Notes under the pieces: model-generated | Told to the model about the DNA's origin: nothing | Seen by the model: the letters and a program-made list of their open reading frames with translations, nothing else | Databases searched by the model: none | Assembly (NCBI GenBank): GCA_945872185.1 | Contig: CAMBZX010000005.1 | Location: 1-42,464 of the forward strand | Direction of reading: 5' to 3' | Source: Synechococcus sp. UW140 | Lineage (GTDB): Bacteria; Cyanobacteriota; Cyanobacteriia; PCC-6307; Cyanobiaceae | Length of the DNA stretch: 42,464 nucleotides | Made by a program: the position numbers and the translations under genes | Shown here: positions 28,998 through 39,145 of the stretch, piece by piece | Layout of the letters: every line of letters begins with the position of its first letter | Numbering within the stretch: position 1 is the stretch's first letter

Positions 28998-29002
28998 CGC
29001 GA

Positions 29003-30049
29003 TCAGGACACCGGACGGGAGAAGTCGGGCGTATCGAGCACCCGCTGCAGACGGGCGAAATCCTCCAGGACCATGCCACAACCATTGACGACGCAGAGCA
29101 GGGGATCCTGGGCCACATGGGTGAGGATGCCGGTCTCGTGGCTGATCAGGTCGCAGATGCCCCGCACCAGGGCACCACCACCAGCCAGCATGATGCCGCG
29201 ATCGACGATGTCGGCGGCCAGCTCTGGTGGGGTGCGCTCCAGGCTGCGCTTCACCGCCTCAACGATGACATTGAGGGGCTCTGCCATCGCTTCACGGATG
29301 TCGCCAGCCCGGATGTTGATCGTGCGCGGCAGCCCGGAGAGCAGATGCAGACCCCGCACGTCCATCGAGGTCTCATCGAAGGCATCGTCGGGGAAGGCGG
29401 AGCCGATGCGGATCTTGATGTCTTCAGCGGTGCGCTCACCGACCACCAGATTGTGGACCTTTTTCAGATAGACGGTGATCGCCTCACTGAGTTCATCGCC
29501 CGCCACCCGCACCGACTCACTGAGCACCGTGCCACCGAGGCTGAGCACGGCCACTTCGGTGGTGCCGCCGCCGATGTCCACAATCATCGTGCCGACGGGT
29601 TCGGTGACCGGCAGCCCCGCCCCGATCGCCGCCGCGACGGGTTCATCGATCAGATGCACCTGCCTGGCGCCGGCCAGACCGGCCTGATGCACGGCCCGAC
29701 GCTCCACACCGGTGACTCCACTGGGGATGCCGATGATCAGCCGGGGGGCGATCACGCCCCGCCCCTCGTTGCCCTTCTGGATGAAGCTCTTGATCATCAA
29801 CTCAGCGGCATCGAAGTCGGCGATGACGCCATCGCGCAGGGGGCGCACGGCGCGGATGTTGCCGGGGGTGCGACCCAGCATCAGCTTGGCCTCGTCGCCC
29901 ACCGCCAGCGGTGTGCCCTTGTCGAGGTCGATGGCCACCACGGAGGGCTCCTGCAACACGATGCCCTTGCCGCAGATGTACATCAGTGTGTTGGCCGTTC
30001 CCAGGTCGATGCCGATATCACGTGAGAACTGGAAGCGACGAAAGAACAC
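29003..30049 (-). CDS. mreB: Rod shape-determining actin-like ATPase MreB
   Basis: MreB filaments under the inner membrane guide cell-wall synthesis. The protein (348 aa, usual length) has phosphate-1 DIGIDLGTANTLMY, phosphate-2 MIVDIGGGTTEVAVLSLGG, adenosine motif IMLAGGGALVRGI, and GDEAKLMLGRTPGNI. Family members start MFFRRFQFSRDIG; here the codon is GTG at 30049, which I take as the start although the frame is open to 30103. It is the first gene of a minus-strand run through mreC, mreD, the binding lipoprotein, rpaB and lysS, and is divergent from ssb with about 170 bases between. Confidence 0.97.
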   Translation of the reverse strand: MFFRRFQFSRDIGIDLGTANTLMYICGKGIVLQEPSVVAIDLDKGTPLAVGDEAKLMLGRTPGNIRAVRPLRDGVIADFDAAELMIKSFIQKGNEGRGVIAPRLIIGIPSGVTGVERRAVHQAGLAGARQVHLIDEPVAAAIGAGLPVTEPVGTMIVDIGGGTTEVAVLSLGGTVLSESVRVAGDELSEAITVYLKKVHNLVVGERTAEDIKIRIGSAFPDDAFDETSMDVRGLHLLSGLPRTINIRAGDIREAMAEPLNVIVEAVKRSLERTPPELAADIVDRGIMLAGGGALVRGICDLISHETGILTHVAQDPLLCVVNGCGMVLEDFARLQRVLDTPDFSRPVS

Positions 30050-30219
30050 GGGGGGATACGGCCAGCAAGGTGGGCGGATCTTAGGAGCGTTCGCTCCAGC
30101 CACCCCAGCGGCAAAACCAGCCGGGGGTGTGACAACCGCGACACAGGGTGGAACTGCTGAACTGTGGCGCTCCGACCGGGTGCCGCATCATTGATCCATC
30201 CGTTTCAGACCAATCCCCC

Positions 30220-30603
30220 ATGGGCGTCAACTCCATCACTCTCGTCGGCCGGGCCGGCCGCGATCCCGAGGTCCGCTACTTCGAATCCGGCAGCATGGTC
30301 GCCAACCTCACCCTGGCGGTGAACCGCCGCAGCTCGGGCGACGAACCCGACTGGTTCAATCTCGAGATCTGGGGCAAACAGGCCCAGGTGGCTGCCGACT
30401 ACGTCCGCAAGGGCTCCCTGGTGGGCATCATCGGCTCGTTCAAGCTCGATCGCTGGGTCGACAAGGGCAGTGGTGAGGAGCGCTCCAAGCCGGTGATCCG
30501 CGTCGATCGCCTCGAACTGCTGGGCAGCAAGCGCGATGCCGAGGCCGGTGGTGGCGGTGGCTATGGCGGTGGCGAGCCCAGCGAGGAAGACGTGCCGTTC
30601 TGA
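30220..30603 (+). CDS. ssb: Single-stranded DNA-binding protein
   Basis: A 127-residue OB-fold protein that coats single-stranded DNA in replication and repair. It has NSITLVGRAGRDPEVRYFE at the N-terminus, LTLAVNRR, DWFNLEIWGKQAQVAADYVRKGS and the RVDRLELL strand, then a short Gly-rich linker. The acidic tip EEDVPF recruits partner proteins. ATG 30220 matches the family start; an in-frame ATG at 30148 would add 24 unrelated residues. The linker is shorter than in E. coli SSB. A strong terminator follows. Confidence 0.97.
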   Translation: MGVNSITLVGRAGRDPEVRYFESGSMVANLTLAVNRRSSGDEPDWFNLEIWGKQAQVAADYVRKGSLVGIIGSFKLDRWVDKGSGEERSKPVIRVDRLELLGSKRDAEAGGGGGYGGGEPSEEDVPF

Positions 30604-30682
30604 TCCCAGGGGCCAAAGACTTGGCTGTGGGGGCTTGTGCCACTCGCCCATCCGGGTTATCAAGTGGCACGAAGCCAACCTA

Positions 30683-30708
30683 GGCGTCCCTCCCGGGGCG
30701 CCTTTTTT
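30683..30708 (+). terminator. Intrinsic terminator of ssb
   Basis: GGCGTCCC / GGGGCGCC forms an 8-bp stem with one G-U pair and loop TCCC, followed directly by TTTTTT. It lies about 80 bases after the ssb stop. Confidence 0.93.
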
Positions 30709-30842
30709 GCTGCGCCGGCAGACCCCAGGCGCGGGGAGCACAGGCCGGAGTTGCCAGGAAGCCATCTTGATCCCTCAGCGCTGAGCCGACCGGGTTTCCC
30801 GAGGAACCCCGCCGTGAGGTCGCAAGGCGGAACCGCTTCGTC

Positions 30843-31484
30843 TCAATCGGCGGACTGGCGGCGCTTCCAGATCCGCAGGCCCAGCCAGACCACAACGGCG
30901 AGGATCAGCAGGGCCAGCAGCTTGTTGACGACACCTTCCACCGGCTTGATCGCGCCCAGCACCTGGTTCCAGTTGCTGCCCAGGGCCCAGCCGGCCCCCG
31001 TGAGCGCCGCGGTCCAGATCAGGCTGCCGGCGGTGGTCCAGAACAAAAACGACCCGAAGGGCATCAACTCAATCCCCGCCGGCACCGAGATCAGGGTGCG
31101 GATGGCGGGAATCAGCCGGCCCCAGAACACCACCGCAGCGCCATGGCGCTGAAACCAGCGGCGGGAATTGGCGAGATCCTCCGTGGACACCCCCAGCCAG
31201 CGCCCGTGGCGGCTCACCCAGTGCTGCAGGCGCTCCTCATTCACCAGCCGGCCCACCCCGTACCAGGGCAACGCTCCCACCACCGTGCCCAGCAGGCCGG
31301 CCAGCACCACCAGCACCACATTCAGCTTGCCCTGACCCACATAAAAGCCAGCCAGGGGCATGATCACCTCCGAAGGAATCGGCGGAATCAGGTTCTCCAG
31401 CACCATGGCGCCGAAAATACCGAGATAACCCCATTGCTCCACCAGGCCCTCTACGAGGGTGTTCAGCGAGCTGAGCATGGACAT
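30843..31484 (-). CDS. DedA family membrane protein
   Basis: A 213-residue polytopic protein of the DedA/SNARE-associated family, whose members are linked to lipid-carrier (undecaprenyl phosphate) or phospholipid flipping. Visible are the N-terminal amphipathic part, GAMVLENLIPPIPSEVIMPLAGFYVG (E and PP motif), GALPWYGVGRLV, RRWFQRHGAAVVFWGRLIPAIRTLISVPAGIELMPFGSFL with the conserved F-x-R-x-x-P-x-x-R core, and a C-terminal helix ending in WKRRQSAD. ATG 31484 is preferred; Met3 is possible. It stands alone between ssb and the glycosyltransferase gene. Confidence 0.93.
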   Translation of the reverse strand: MSMLSSLNTLVEGLVEQWGYLGIFGAMVLENLIPPIPSEVIMPLAGFYVGQGKLNVVLVVLAGLLGTVVGALPWYGVGRLVNEERLQHWVSRHGRWLGVSTEDLANSRRWFQRHGAAVVFWGRLIPAIRTLISVPAGIELMPFGSFLFWTTAGSLIWTAALTGAGWALGSNWNQVLGAIKPVEGVVNKLLALLILAVVVWLGLRIWKRRQSAD

Positions 31485-31558
31485 AACTGGGCGGCAATGG
31501 GGGAATCGTCCTGGGCAGGAGCGTAGGAGTGATCCTCACCGACAGTCAGAACCGACAC

Positions 31559-33217
31559 TCAGGGGGCGGCGGCGACCACGCGCAGCAGATCCAGCTTGAT
31601 CAGCCAGAGCAGGGCGCGGCACACCAGAGCACGTCGCTGCTGGGGAAGTGCCCGGAACAGCTCCTGGGCAGACAGGGGCCCCTGGCCGGCAGCGCGCAGC
31701 ACCGCCTCCAGCTCTGTTTTGCTGGGGAGCACCGGCCGGGCGAAGGCCACCATATCGAGGCTCAACAGGTGGTCCAGGCGCTGCAAGGCTGCCTTGAGAT
31801 CGGGCTCAGACAGGCTCAAACGGGTTGTAGCCCCAAGGGTGCCGGTGGGATAGCCGGCGAAGGCTGCGAAGGGATCAAGACGGGCCGGCCATGTCTGCGC
31901 CTCCGCAGGGAGTTCAGAACTGCAGGTGCGAATCTCGTTCAGCTCCGCCCACAGCTCCTGGTAGCGGGGAAAAATCACCGTCCAATCAAAGGTGCTGCGG
32001 ACCCGCTGGCGCCCCTCCGCTCCCATGCGGCGGCGCAACTCCGCAGAGCTGAAAAGCTGGGTGAAGGCCTTCGTCGCAGCCGGGACATCAACCGCCACAA
32101 ATGAACTGCTGTAGCCGCAGTAGAGGTCATAGGTATCAATTCCGAGTGCATGGCGATAGGCGAGATCGGCGCCCAGGCCGGCATGAGCCATCAGCGTCGG
32201 GATCCGGAAGCCGTCGATGCCATGGCGCACGGTGTCCTTGTAGCCATCCCAGTCGCTAACCACCACCGGCAATCCGGCGGCCATGGCTTCCAGCGGGGTG
32301 AGGCCGAAAGTCTCCTGAATGTTGTCAGCCAGAGAACAGAACACATCGGCACCGGCCCAGGCCCGTCGGCGCTGCTCGGGATCACGGCCATCAAGACCAA
32401 CAACCGTCACGCTTGGACAGGTTGCGGCTGCAGCCTGGCCATAGGAGTCACGGATGTACTCGTTCGCATGCCAACCGCATTCGACCAGCACCACCCGCAC
32501 CCCCGCCGCCTGGGCTGACTGTTCAAGAGCCCTGTACATCGCCAGGGGGTGGGCCTTGGCATGAAAAGCCAGCCGGCCGATGAACATCACCACCAGATCA
32601 TCGGCCTCGGCGCCAAGGTTCCTGCGCGCAGCCTGACGATCTGCCGCAGAAGACTGAAAGTCCTCGCTATGAATACCGAGGGGGATCACCGGTAGCTGGG
32701 GGAGCGGCAGGCGGGTGCTGCCGAGCCTCTCCTGGAGATAGGCCTGCTGGGCAGCCAGCAGCGTTTGAACGCTGGCGAGCACCGCCTCACTGGTGCAGAT
32801 CAGCGCATCCCAGGGGTGCAGGGGTGCGGTGGGCAAGGCCACAATCGAATCCATCACCCGCGCCGAGCAGATGGTGTGGGTGATGCCGCAAAGACTCCAG
32901 GAGCGATGACCGGCCCTGGAGCGCTTGAAGGCTTCCGCACCGATGCCGGGACCCGGATGAAAGACCAGGCCGGGCTTGGACAGATCCGCCAAGCGACGGC
33001 AATCGACCGCATGCAGCGGCTCCGTGCGACCAAGGCCCGCCGCAATCGCCTGGAACTCGGCGACATGCCCTGGCTCTTCCACCTGAATCCAGAGATCCTG
33101 GCCGCGTGTTCCCTGCAGAAATCCCCGCAGGAAGGACTCACCGGCCGCATGGCGCCCCATGATCTGGCGGCCCGTGGTGGTGTAGCCGTCGGGGTGGAAA
33201 TAGAGGCAGGCCGTCAT
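31559..33217 (-). CDS. Glycosyltransferase family 4-like protein with C-terminal helical domain
   Basis: A 552-residue GT-B fold enzyme. The start has GYTTTGRQIMGRHAAGESFL, a Gly-rich acceptor-domain loop. The donor domain begins LVVMFIGRLAFHAKAHPLAMYRAL (209-231) and carries NIQETFGLTPLEAMAAGLP with the E-x7-E motif (Glu302, Glu310). Residues about 470-552 are an extra helical part (LSAQELFRALPQQRRALVCRALLWLIKLDLLRVV) that looks like a winged-helix fold and is not usual in GT4 proteins. Donor and acceptor are unknown. It is not next to other glycan genes. Confidence 0.85.
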   Translation of the reverse strand: MTACLYFHPDGYTTTGRQIMGRHAAGESFLRGFLQGTRGQDLWIQVEEPGHVAEFQAIAAGLGRTEPLHAVDCRRLADLSKPGLVFHPGPGIGAEAFKRSRAGHRSWSLCGITHTICSARVMDSIVALPTAPLHPWDALICTSEAVLASVQTLLAAQQAYLQERLGSTRLPLPQLPVIPLGIHSEDFQSSAADRQAARRNLGAEADDLVVMFIGRLAFHAKAHPLAMYRALEQSAQAAGVRVVLVECGWHANEYIRDSYGQAAAATCPSVTVVGLDGRDPEQRRRAWAGADVFCSLADNIQETFGLTPLEAMAAGLPVVVSDWDGYKDTVRHGIDGFRIPTLMAHAGLGADLAYRHALGIDTYDLYCGYSSSFVAVDVPAATKAFTQLFSSAELRRRMGAEGRQRVRSTFDWTVIFPRYQELWAELNEIRTCSSELPAEAQTWPARLDPFAAFAGYPTGTLGATTRLSLSEPDLKAALQRLDHLLSLDMVAFARPVLPSKTELEAVLRAAGQGPLSAQELFRALPQQRRALVCRALLWLIKLDLLRVVAAAP

Positions 33218-33690
33218 CGCCTCAGCCCCCAGCCGCCAACGGCATCAATCCGGAGGCCGATCGGAGCCCACCGCCTGCACCTGAAACCGCAAACAGCAGC
33301 AGACTCACTGACATCGGGAGCCCGGATGAAACAATCGCAGCAATCATCGACGCAATACCCAAAAAACTAATCGATTCGGCCTGAATTGTCCGCAAGCACT
33401 GAGCAGAAAAAGTCAATCAACCAACGGCTCCGCCAGCCAGCGATCAAACAGAAACCGAGGGTAAAAACCACCGTACCAGAATTTGGCCCTCGACCCGCCA
33501 CTGGCCACTCGCCACTGGCTGGCAACAACATCCGCACCGTTCTACGCCGCCCCGCTCAAGCCCCATCGTTGTACGGCCCGCCGTTCACAACCGACCCCCG
33601 TGATCTTCTGGAGCCCCAGGCAGCCAAAACCCGGATCAGCGGGCAGCCACGACACCACCACCCGAGCCCGAAACATCCCATCCCCCGCAC
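33218..33690. other. Intergenic stretch upstream of glycosyltransferase
   Basis: About 470 bases with no gene I can support. It should contain the promoter of the gene ending at 31559. A short local repeat (CCACTGGCCACTCGCCACTGGC near 33498-33518) is visible. A 64-codon minus-strand frame ending at 33222 has a hydrophobic stretch but no family features. Confidence 0.4.
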
Positions 33691-33726
33691 AAAAATCCCC
33701 GGCACGGGCGCAGGCCCATGCCGGGG
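33691..33726 (-). terminator. Intrinsic terminator of ahcY
   Basis: On the minus strand, CCCCGGCATGGGC / GCCCGTGCCGGGG makes a 13-bp stem with one wobble pair and loop CTGC, followed by ATTTTTG. It is placed about 45 bases after the ahcY stop. Confidence 0.95.
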
Positions 33727-33770
33727 AAAGCAGCCTCTGACAATGACAGCCGCCGCTGCGTCAGCCAGGC

Positions 33771-35213
<1,443 letters not shown>

Positions 35214-35316
35214 GGTGCGGACACTCCCGACTGGGAGGACGAATGGGATAAAAATGGACTGGAAGTTCTGCGGAGACGCCGAGGCTTCGGGCTCGCTTGA
35301 CCGGCAATCTACAAGG

Positions 35317-35874
35317 ATGTCCCCACAGGATGCGCCTCAATGGCGCCAGCTCCGCAACCCAGCCGCCACCGCAGCCCTGGGCCGGGAACTGGCCGCCGAA
35401 CTGCTGACAAGCCGGGCCTGGGCCCAGCGGCCCGGGATCAGCGCCATCCCCCTGCTGCTGCTGAGCGGCGATCTGGGCGCCGGCAAAACCTGCCTGGTGC
35501 AGGGCCTGGCCGCCGGTCTCGGCATCAGCGAGCCGATCACCAGCCCCACCTTCGCGCTGGCCCAGCACTACCAAGGCCGCCTCGCCGACGGCACCCCAAC
35601 GGCCCTGGTGCATCTCGATCTCTACCGGCTGGAGCAGAGCGCCGCCGCCGATGAGCTGCTGCTGCAGGAAGAAGAGGAAGCCGAGGCCCTCGGCGCCGTG
35701 CTGGCGGTGGAATGGCCCGGCCGCCTCAGCCTGGTGCCCGCGGGAGCCTGGCAAGTGCAACTGGAGCTGGCCAGCGCCACCGAGCCGGAACGGGGCCGCC
35801 GGGCCTGGATCAGGCCGCCGCTGAGCCCGCTGCCACGGCCAGGCGGCAGCAATCACGACCCAGGCCCACGCTGA
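35317..35874 (+). CDS. tsaE: tRNA threonylcarbamoyladenosine biosynthesis ATPase TsaE
   Basis: TsaE is the ATPase partner of TsaD and TsaB in making the t6A37 modification of ANN-decoding tRNAs. The 185-residue protein has Walker [23 protein letters not shown], the switch region [14 protein letters not shown], and [10 protein letters not shown] with AVEWPGRL near the end, all in the family order. ATG 35317, preceded by AAGG, is chosen; the frame is open back to an ATG at 35212, which lies in the ahcY leader. The protein is somewhat longer than E. coli TsaE (153 aa) because of a Pro/Arg-rich tail. Confidence 0.95.
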   Translation: MSPQDAPQWRQLRNPAATAALGRELAAELLTSRAWAQRPGISAIPLLLLSGDLGAGKTCLVQGLAAGLGISEPITSPTFALAQHYQGRLADGTPTALVHLDLYRLEQSAAADELLLQEEEEAEALGAVLAVEWPGRLSLVPAGAWQVQLELASATEPERGRRAWIRPPLSPLPRPGGSNHDPGPR

Positions 35875-35954
35875 AAAGGCAGCCCCTGAAGCGCTCCCAC
35901 CCCTGACCCCCGCAGCTGACCGCGATCCAGGGGCCGGCGACCAGACCGCAGCGC

Positions 35955-37655
35955 TCAGCCGAGGGTGATCTGGGTGCCAGACAGCAGGGGGCTGTGCGAG
36001 CCCAGCACGGCAAACACCTGATCCCAGCCGTCTTCACCGCTGTTGAGATAGCCGTAGGTCACCGGACCGTCGGCCAGCTCGATGATCTCGACATAGAGGC
36101 CACTGGCAGCCGGCTGCGCCGCGATCTGCTGGAGCACCTGCTGCCGAAAACCCACGGCATCCGGGCTGCCGCTCAGCCCCGTCACCAGGTCGTTGACGCC
36201 GGCATGGCGCAACTGCAGGACATCATCGCTGGGCCCTGAATCCGCCATCTGCAGGCTGGTGAGACCCGAGAGCAGACCACCATTTGCGGCCGCCACCTCG
36301 AAGCGATCCCGGCCCGCTCCGGAGTTGATCGTGCTGGCGGAGCCGCCAAAAATGATGTGGTCATCCCCAGCTCCCGTCAGCACGGACACGGGACCATCCT
36401 GGTTGCCGGGTGTGAGGCGGAACTGAACGCCCCCATCGCCACCGCGCAAGGTGGCTCCCGGTGCCAGGCAGCCGGCGGCAAACCCCAGCTGCACGGACCC
36501 GGTGATGCCCCTCACATCCACTCGGCTGAGGCTGCCCGGAGCGGATCCGGCCGTCAGGGTGCCCAGGCCTGCCAGCCCCTCGGAGGGACTCAACAGCACC
36601 ACCTCCCGAAGCTGTTGGCCGCTCAGCCCCGGCAGGCTCCAGCTGCCCTGCAGACCAATCGCTCCCCTGGCATCGAGGCGGAGGCGCTCCACGCCATCAA
36701 ACTGCAGCGGATCGGCATGGCTGAGCCCGCTGGCGGGATCCAGGGGAATGCCGCGGTTGTCATAAAGCACCAGCAGCTCATCATCGGGGCCGCTCAAGGT
36801 CTGGGGCCCGCTGAGCACGAAACCAGGGAAGCGCTGATGGCCACGATCACCGCCACCCGCGAACAGAACGGAGCCGAGCCCCGGAGCATTGAGCAGGGTG
36901 GCGACGGCATGCTCTTCGCCGGCACGGGTGGCTGAGGTCTGCAGTTCCACAGCGGTGATCGCTGGATTACCGGAGAGGTCGAGCTGGCCGCTCGATCCCT
37001 TCTGCAGGATCAGTCCCTGCACATGGCTGAGGCTGGGGAGGCTGCGGTTACCGAGCACGCACAGACCCAGCAGGATGCGGGAACCGGGGGCAAGACCACC
37101 CAGAAAAGTCAGGGAGCTGAATTCATACGTACCCAGAAAAACGGCTGTCTGCCCCGTGGATCGACGGGCATCGATGCGCAGGCCCTGCTTGGCACCGGCA
37201 GCGGCTCCAATGTCGAGATCGAGATAGTTCTTGCCACTACCGCGCACACAGATCTGTCGCAGGGTTGACGTGGTGTTGATATCGATATGGTTCTTGATGC
37301 CACCGGTGACAATGTCAAGACTATGAATCTTGCTGGCGATATTGACTTCAGCCTCATCCGCCGCGTCGCCGGCATTCACCAGCAACAGGCGCAAGACACC
37401 ATCGTTGCAGCGGGGACTAAAGGAAAGGTTAAGCTGCACCGGCGTGGGTGTGAGCACACCAAAGCGGCTATGGCTGTTGGCATTGAGCAGCGTCAGGGTA
37501 TGGCGCTGACTGCGATCTCCGTCAACAATCCACTGATCCACGGGCCGCGGATGCCGCCCAAGATCAACGCTCAAATCACTGAACAACCTGTAACGATGCA
37601 CAGGCCGCCAGGGCCAGGATTGCCCAGGGGAAAAGAATGACTTCAGCTGTCCCAT
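35955..37655 (-). CDS. RTX-like / beta-strand repeat protein, unknown function
   Basis: A 566-residue protein rich in Gly, Leu, Ser and Asp, with short repetitive beta strands (LDIDIGA-like LDLDIGAAAGAKQGL, LVLYDNRGIPLDPASG, LRLDARGAIGL). Near residue 440 it has SVLTGAGDDHIIFGGSASTINSGAGRDRFEVAA, which resembles RTX nonapeptide calcium-binding repeats (GGxGxDxxx), though only about two copies are clear. The C-terminus (TQITLG, with GEDGWDQVFAVLG before) could be a type I secretion signal; no Sec signal is visible. I chose ATG 37655 (MGQLKSFFS); ATG 37679 is possible. It may be a secreted or surface protein. Convergent with tsaE. Confidence 0.72.
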   Translation of the reverse strand: MGQLKSFFSPGQSWPWRPVHRYRLFSDLSVDLGRHPRPVDQWIVDGDRSQRHTLTLLNANSHSRFGVLTPTPVQLNLSFSPRCNDGVLRLLLVNAGDAADEAEVNIASKIHSLDIVTGGIKNHIDINTTSTLRQICVRGSGKNYLDLDIGAAAGAKQGLRIDARRSTGQTAVFLGTYEFSSLTFLGGLAPGSRILLGLCVLGNRSLPSLSHVQGLILQKGSSGQLDLSGNPAITAVELQTSATRAGEEHAVATLLNAPGLGSVLFAGGGDRGHQRFPGFVLSGPQTLSGPDDELLVLYDNRGIPLDPASGLSHADPLQFDGVERLRLDARGAIGLQGSWSLPGLSGQQLREVVLLSPSEGLAGLGTLTAGSAPGSLSRVDVRGITGSVQLGFAAGCLAPGATLRGGDGGVQFRLTPGNQDGPVSVLTGAGDDHIIFGGSASTINSGAGRDRFEVAAANGGLLSGLTSLQMADSGPSDDVLQLRHAGVNDLVTGLSGSPDAVGFRQQVLQQIAAQPAASGLYVEIIELADGPVTYGYLNSGEDGWDQVFAVLGSHSPLLSGTQITLG

Positions 37656-37840
37656 TGTGATCAACTCCAGCCTTGACATCTGCGTCTCACAAATCGAACG
37701 CAACAGCCCAGAGGCCAGCACCCATCATGACGGCCGACCTTGCCCCACGCCGAACCCCGGCCCGGCGGCATTCCCCAGGCTGAGCCAGGCATCGGCACTG
37801 GCCACGGGCCTCGAGCCACTGGCCTGGAGCCAAAGCAGCC

Positions 37841-38905
37841 CTACGGCTCTGGATCCGCCGCCAGGGCACTGGCATCCAAGCGTTCCAGCAGCGCCGCAAT
37901 GATGCTGGCATTGGCGGCCGGAAAGGGGTAATCGGCCAGCTCGGCCGGCCGTACCCAGCGCACCTGCTGGGAGGCCAGGGGCTGGGGCTCGCCCGCGAGC
38001 CAGGTGCAGAGATGCACCACAAATCGCAGGCGCTTGTGGCTGTAGGCGTGCTCGATCACAATCAACTCCTCACCCACCGCCACCTCAATCGCCAGTTCCT
38101 CGTCCAGCTCGCGCGAGATCGTGGCGGCGATCGCTTCCCCCTGCTCCTGCTTGCCGCCGGGGAATTCCCACAGCCCCCCCAGCAGCCCCTCGTTGAGCCG
38201 CTGGTCGATCAGCACCCGGCCGTCGCCATCGAGCACCACGCCGACGCCGATCACCTGATAGGGCACGGTGCGGGGGGCGTCCTTCACGGGGAAACGGGCG
38301 GGATCGCCGGCAGCGTAGGCAGGGCAGTGCCCCCGCCAGGGACAGGCGCCGCAGCGGGGGGAACGGGGGGTACAAACGCTGGCGCCCAGATCCATCAGAG
38401 CCTGGTTGAAGGCCCGGGGCCGCTGCGGATCGAGCAACAGCTCGCTCAGTTGCCAGAACCGGGCCAACTCCCGCGCCGGTGGCCGCGGACTGGCGATCAA
38501 CCGCGCCAGCACCCGTTTGACATTGCCATCAAGAATCGCCGCCGGCGCATCGAAGGCCGACGACAGGATGCTGGCGGCGGTGCTGCGGCCCAGCCCCGGC
38601 AAGGCCTGCCAACCCTCGAGGCTGCGGGGCCACCGCTCAGCTCCGTCAGAGCCTGGGGCCACCACGGCGTCAAGGCTCTGGTTCGGGCTCTCGCTCGCGC
38701 TGGGACCAGCCAGCAGCAGGCGGGAAGCCTGATGCAGGCGCCGGGCCCGGGAGTAGTAGCCCAGGCCTTGCCAGAGCATCAGCACGTCGTGCTCCTCGGC
38801 GGCCGCCAGAGCAGCCAGGCTGGGCAGGGCCGCCAGCCAGCGCTGCCAGTAGGGCAGCACCACCTGCAGCTGGGTCTGCTGCAGCATCACCTCGGCAATC
38901 AGCAC
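37841..38905 (-). CDS. mutY: A/G-specific adenine DNA glycosylase MutY (start uncertain)
   Basis: MutY removes adenine paired with 8-oxoguanine. Visible are EVMLQQTQLQVVLPYWQRW, GLGYYSRARRLH, the helix-hairpin-helix LPGLGRSTAASIL, the catalytic-Asp segment AILDGNVKRVLARL, the 4Fe-4S site C-x6-C-x2-C-x5-C in CTPRSPRCGACPWRGHC, and a C-terminal NUDIX-like 8-oxoG-sensing domain (GLWEFPGGKQEQGEAIA). GTG 38905 is the first canonical start in frame, but it would cut off the conserved N-terminal helix and TIPWK motif, which are encoded just upstream in the same frame. The stretch between residues 70 and 95 (AGPSASESPNQSLDAVVAPGS) is an insertion relative to the usual family length. Confidence 0.93.
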   Translation of the reverse strand: MLIAEVMLQQTQLQVVLPYWQRWLAALPSLAALAAAEEHDVLMLWQGLGYYSRARRLHQASRLLLAGPSASESPNQSLDAVVAPGSDGAERWPRSLEGWQALPGLGRSTAASILSSAFDAPAAILDGNVKRVLARLIASPRPPARELARFWQLSELLLDPQRPRAFNQALMDLGASVCTPRSPRCGACPWRGHCPAYAAGDPARFPVKDAPRTVPYQVIGVGVVLDGDGRVLIDQRLNEGLLGGLWEFPGGKQEQGEAIAATISRELDEELAIEVAVGEELIVIEHAYSHKRLRFVVHLCTWLAGEPQPLASQQVRWVRPAELADYPFPAANASIIAALLERLDASALAADPEP

Positions 38906-39145
38906 CGGGTAAGGATCAAGCTCCTCGCCATCAGTAGGACGGCCGCCATCGGCGCGGAGCTTCCAGGGGATGGTGTGGCGGCCTTGGAGTTCCCACCAGG
39001 CCAGCAGCTGCTGGCGCAGCTCGGGCAGCCGGCCGCTGAGCTCCGGCAGATCGGCGTCCAGTGCAGGGGTCCGGGGGATGGTGCACTCCGCAGCGCGGCG
39101 GAGTCTGGCGCGGAGGGCGGCGACGGCGGGGATCAGGCGCCACCG
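38906..39145 (-). other. N-terminal coding extension of mutY without a canonical start codon
   Basis: The 80 codons between the in-frame TGA (39146-39148) and GTG 38905 translate to MutY-like sequence, including LPELRQQLLAWWELQGRHTIPWK, the expected first helix and PW[RK] motif, followed by DPYPVLIAEVML. There is no ATG, GTG or TTG in these 80 codons. Possible CTG starts lie at 39136, 39061, 39049, 39028 and 39019. Either a CTG is used, or a frameshift has removed the true start. Confidence 0.85.

Noticed and set aside
33222..33416. A 64-codon minus-strand frame just before the GT4 gene
   Set aside because: It has a hydrophobic stretch, but no ribosome binding site, family match or upstream context to support it.
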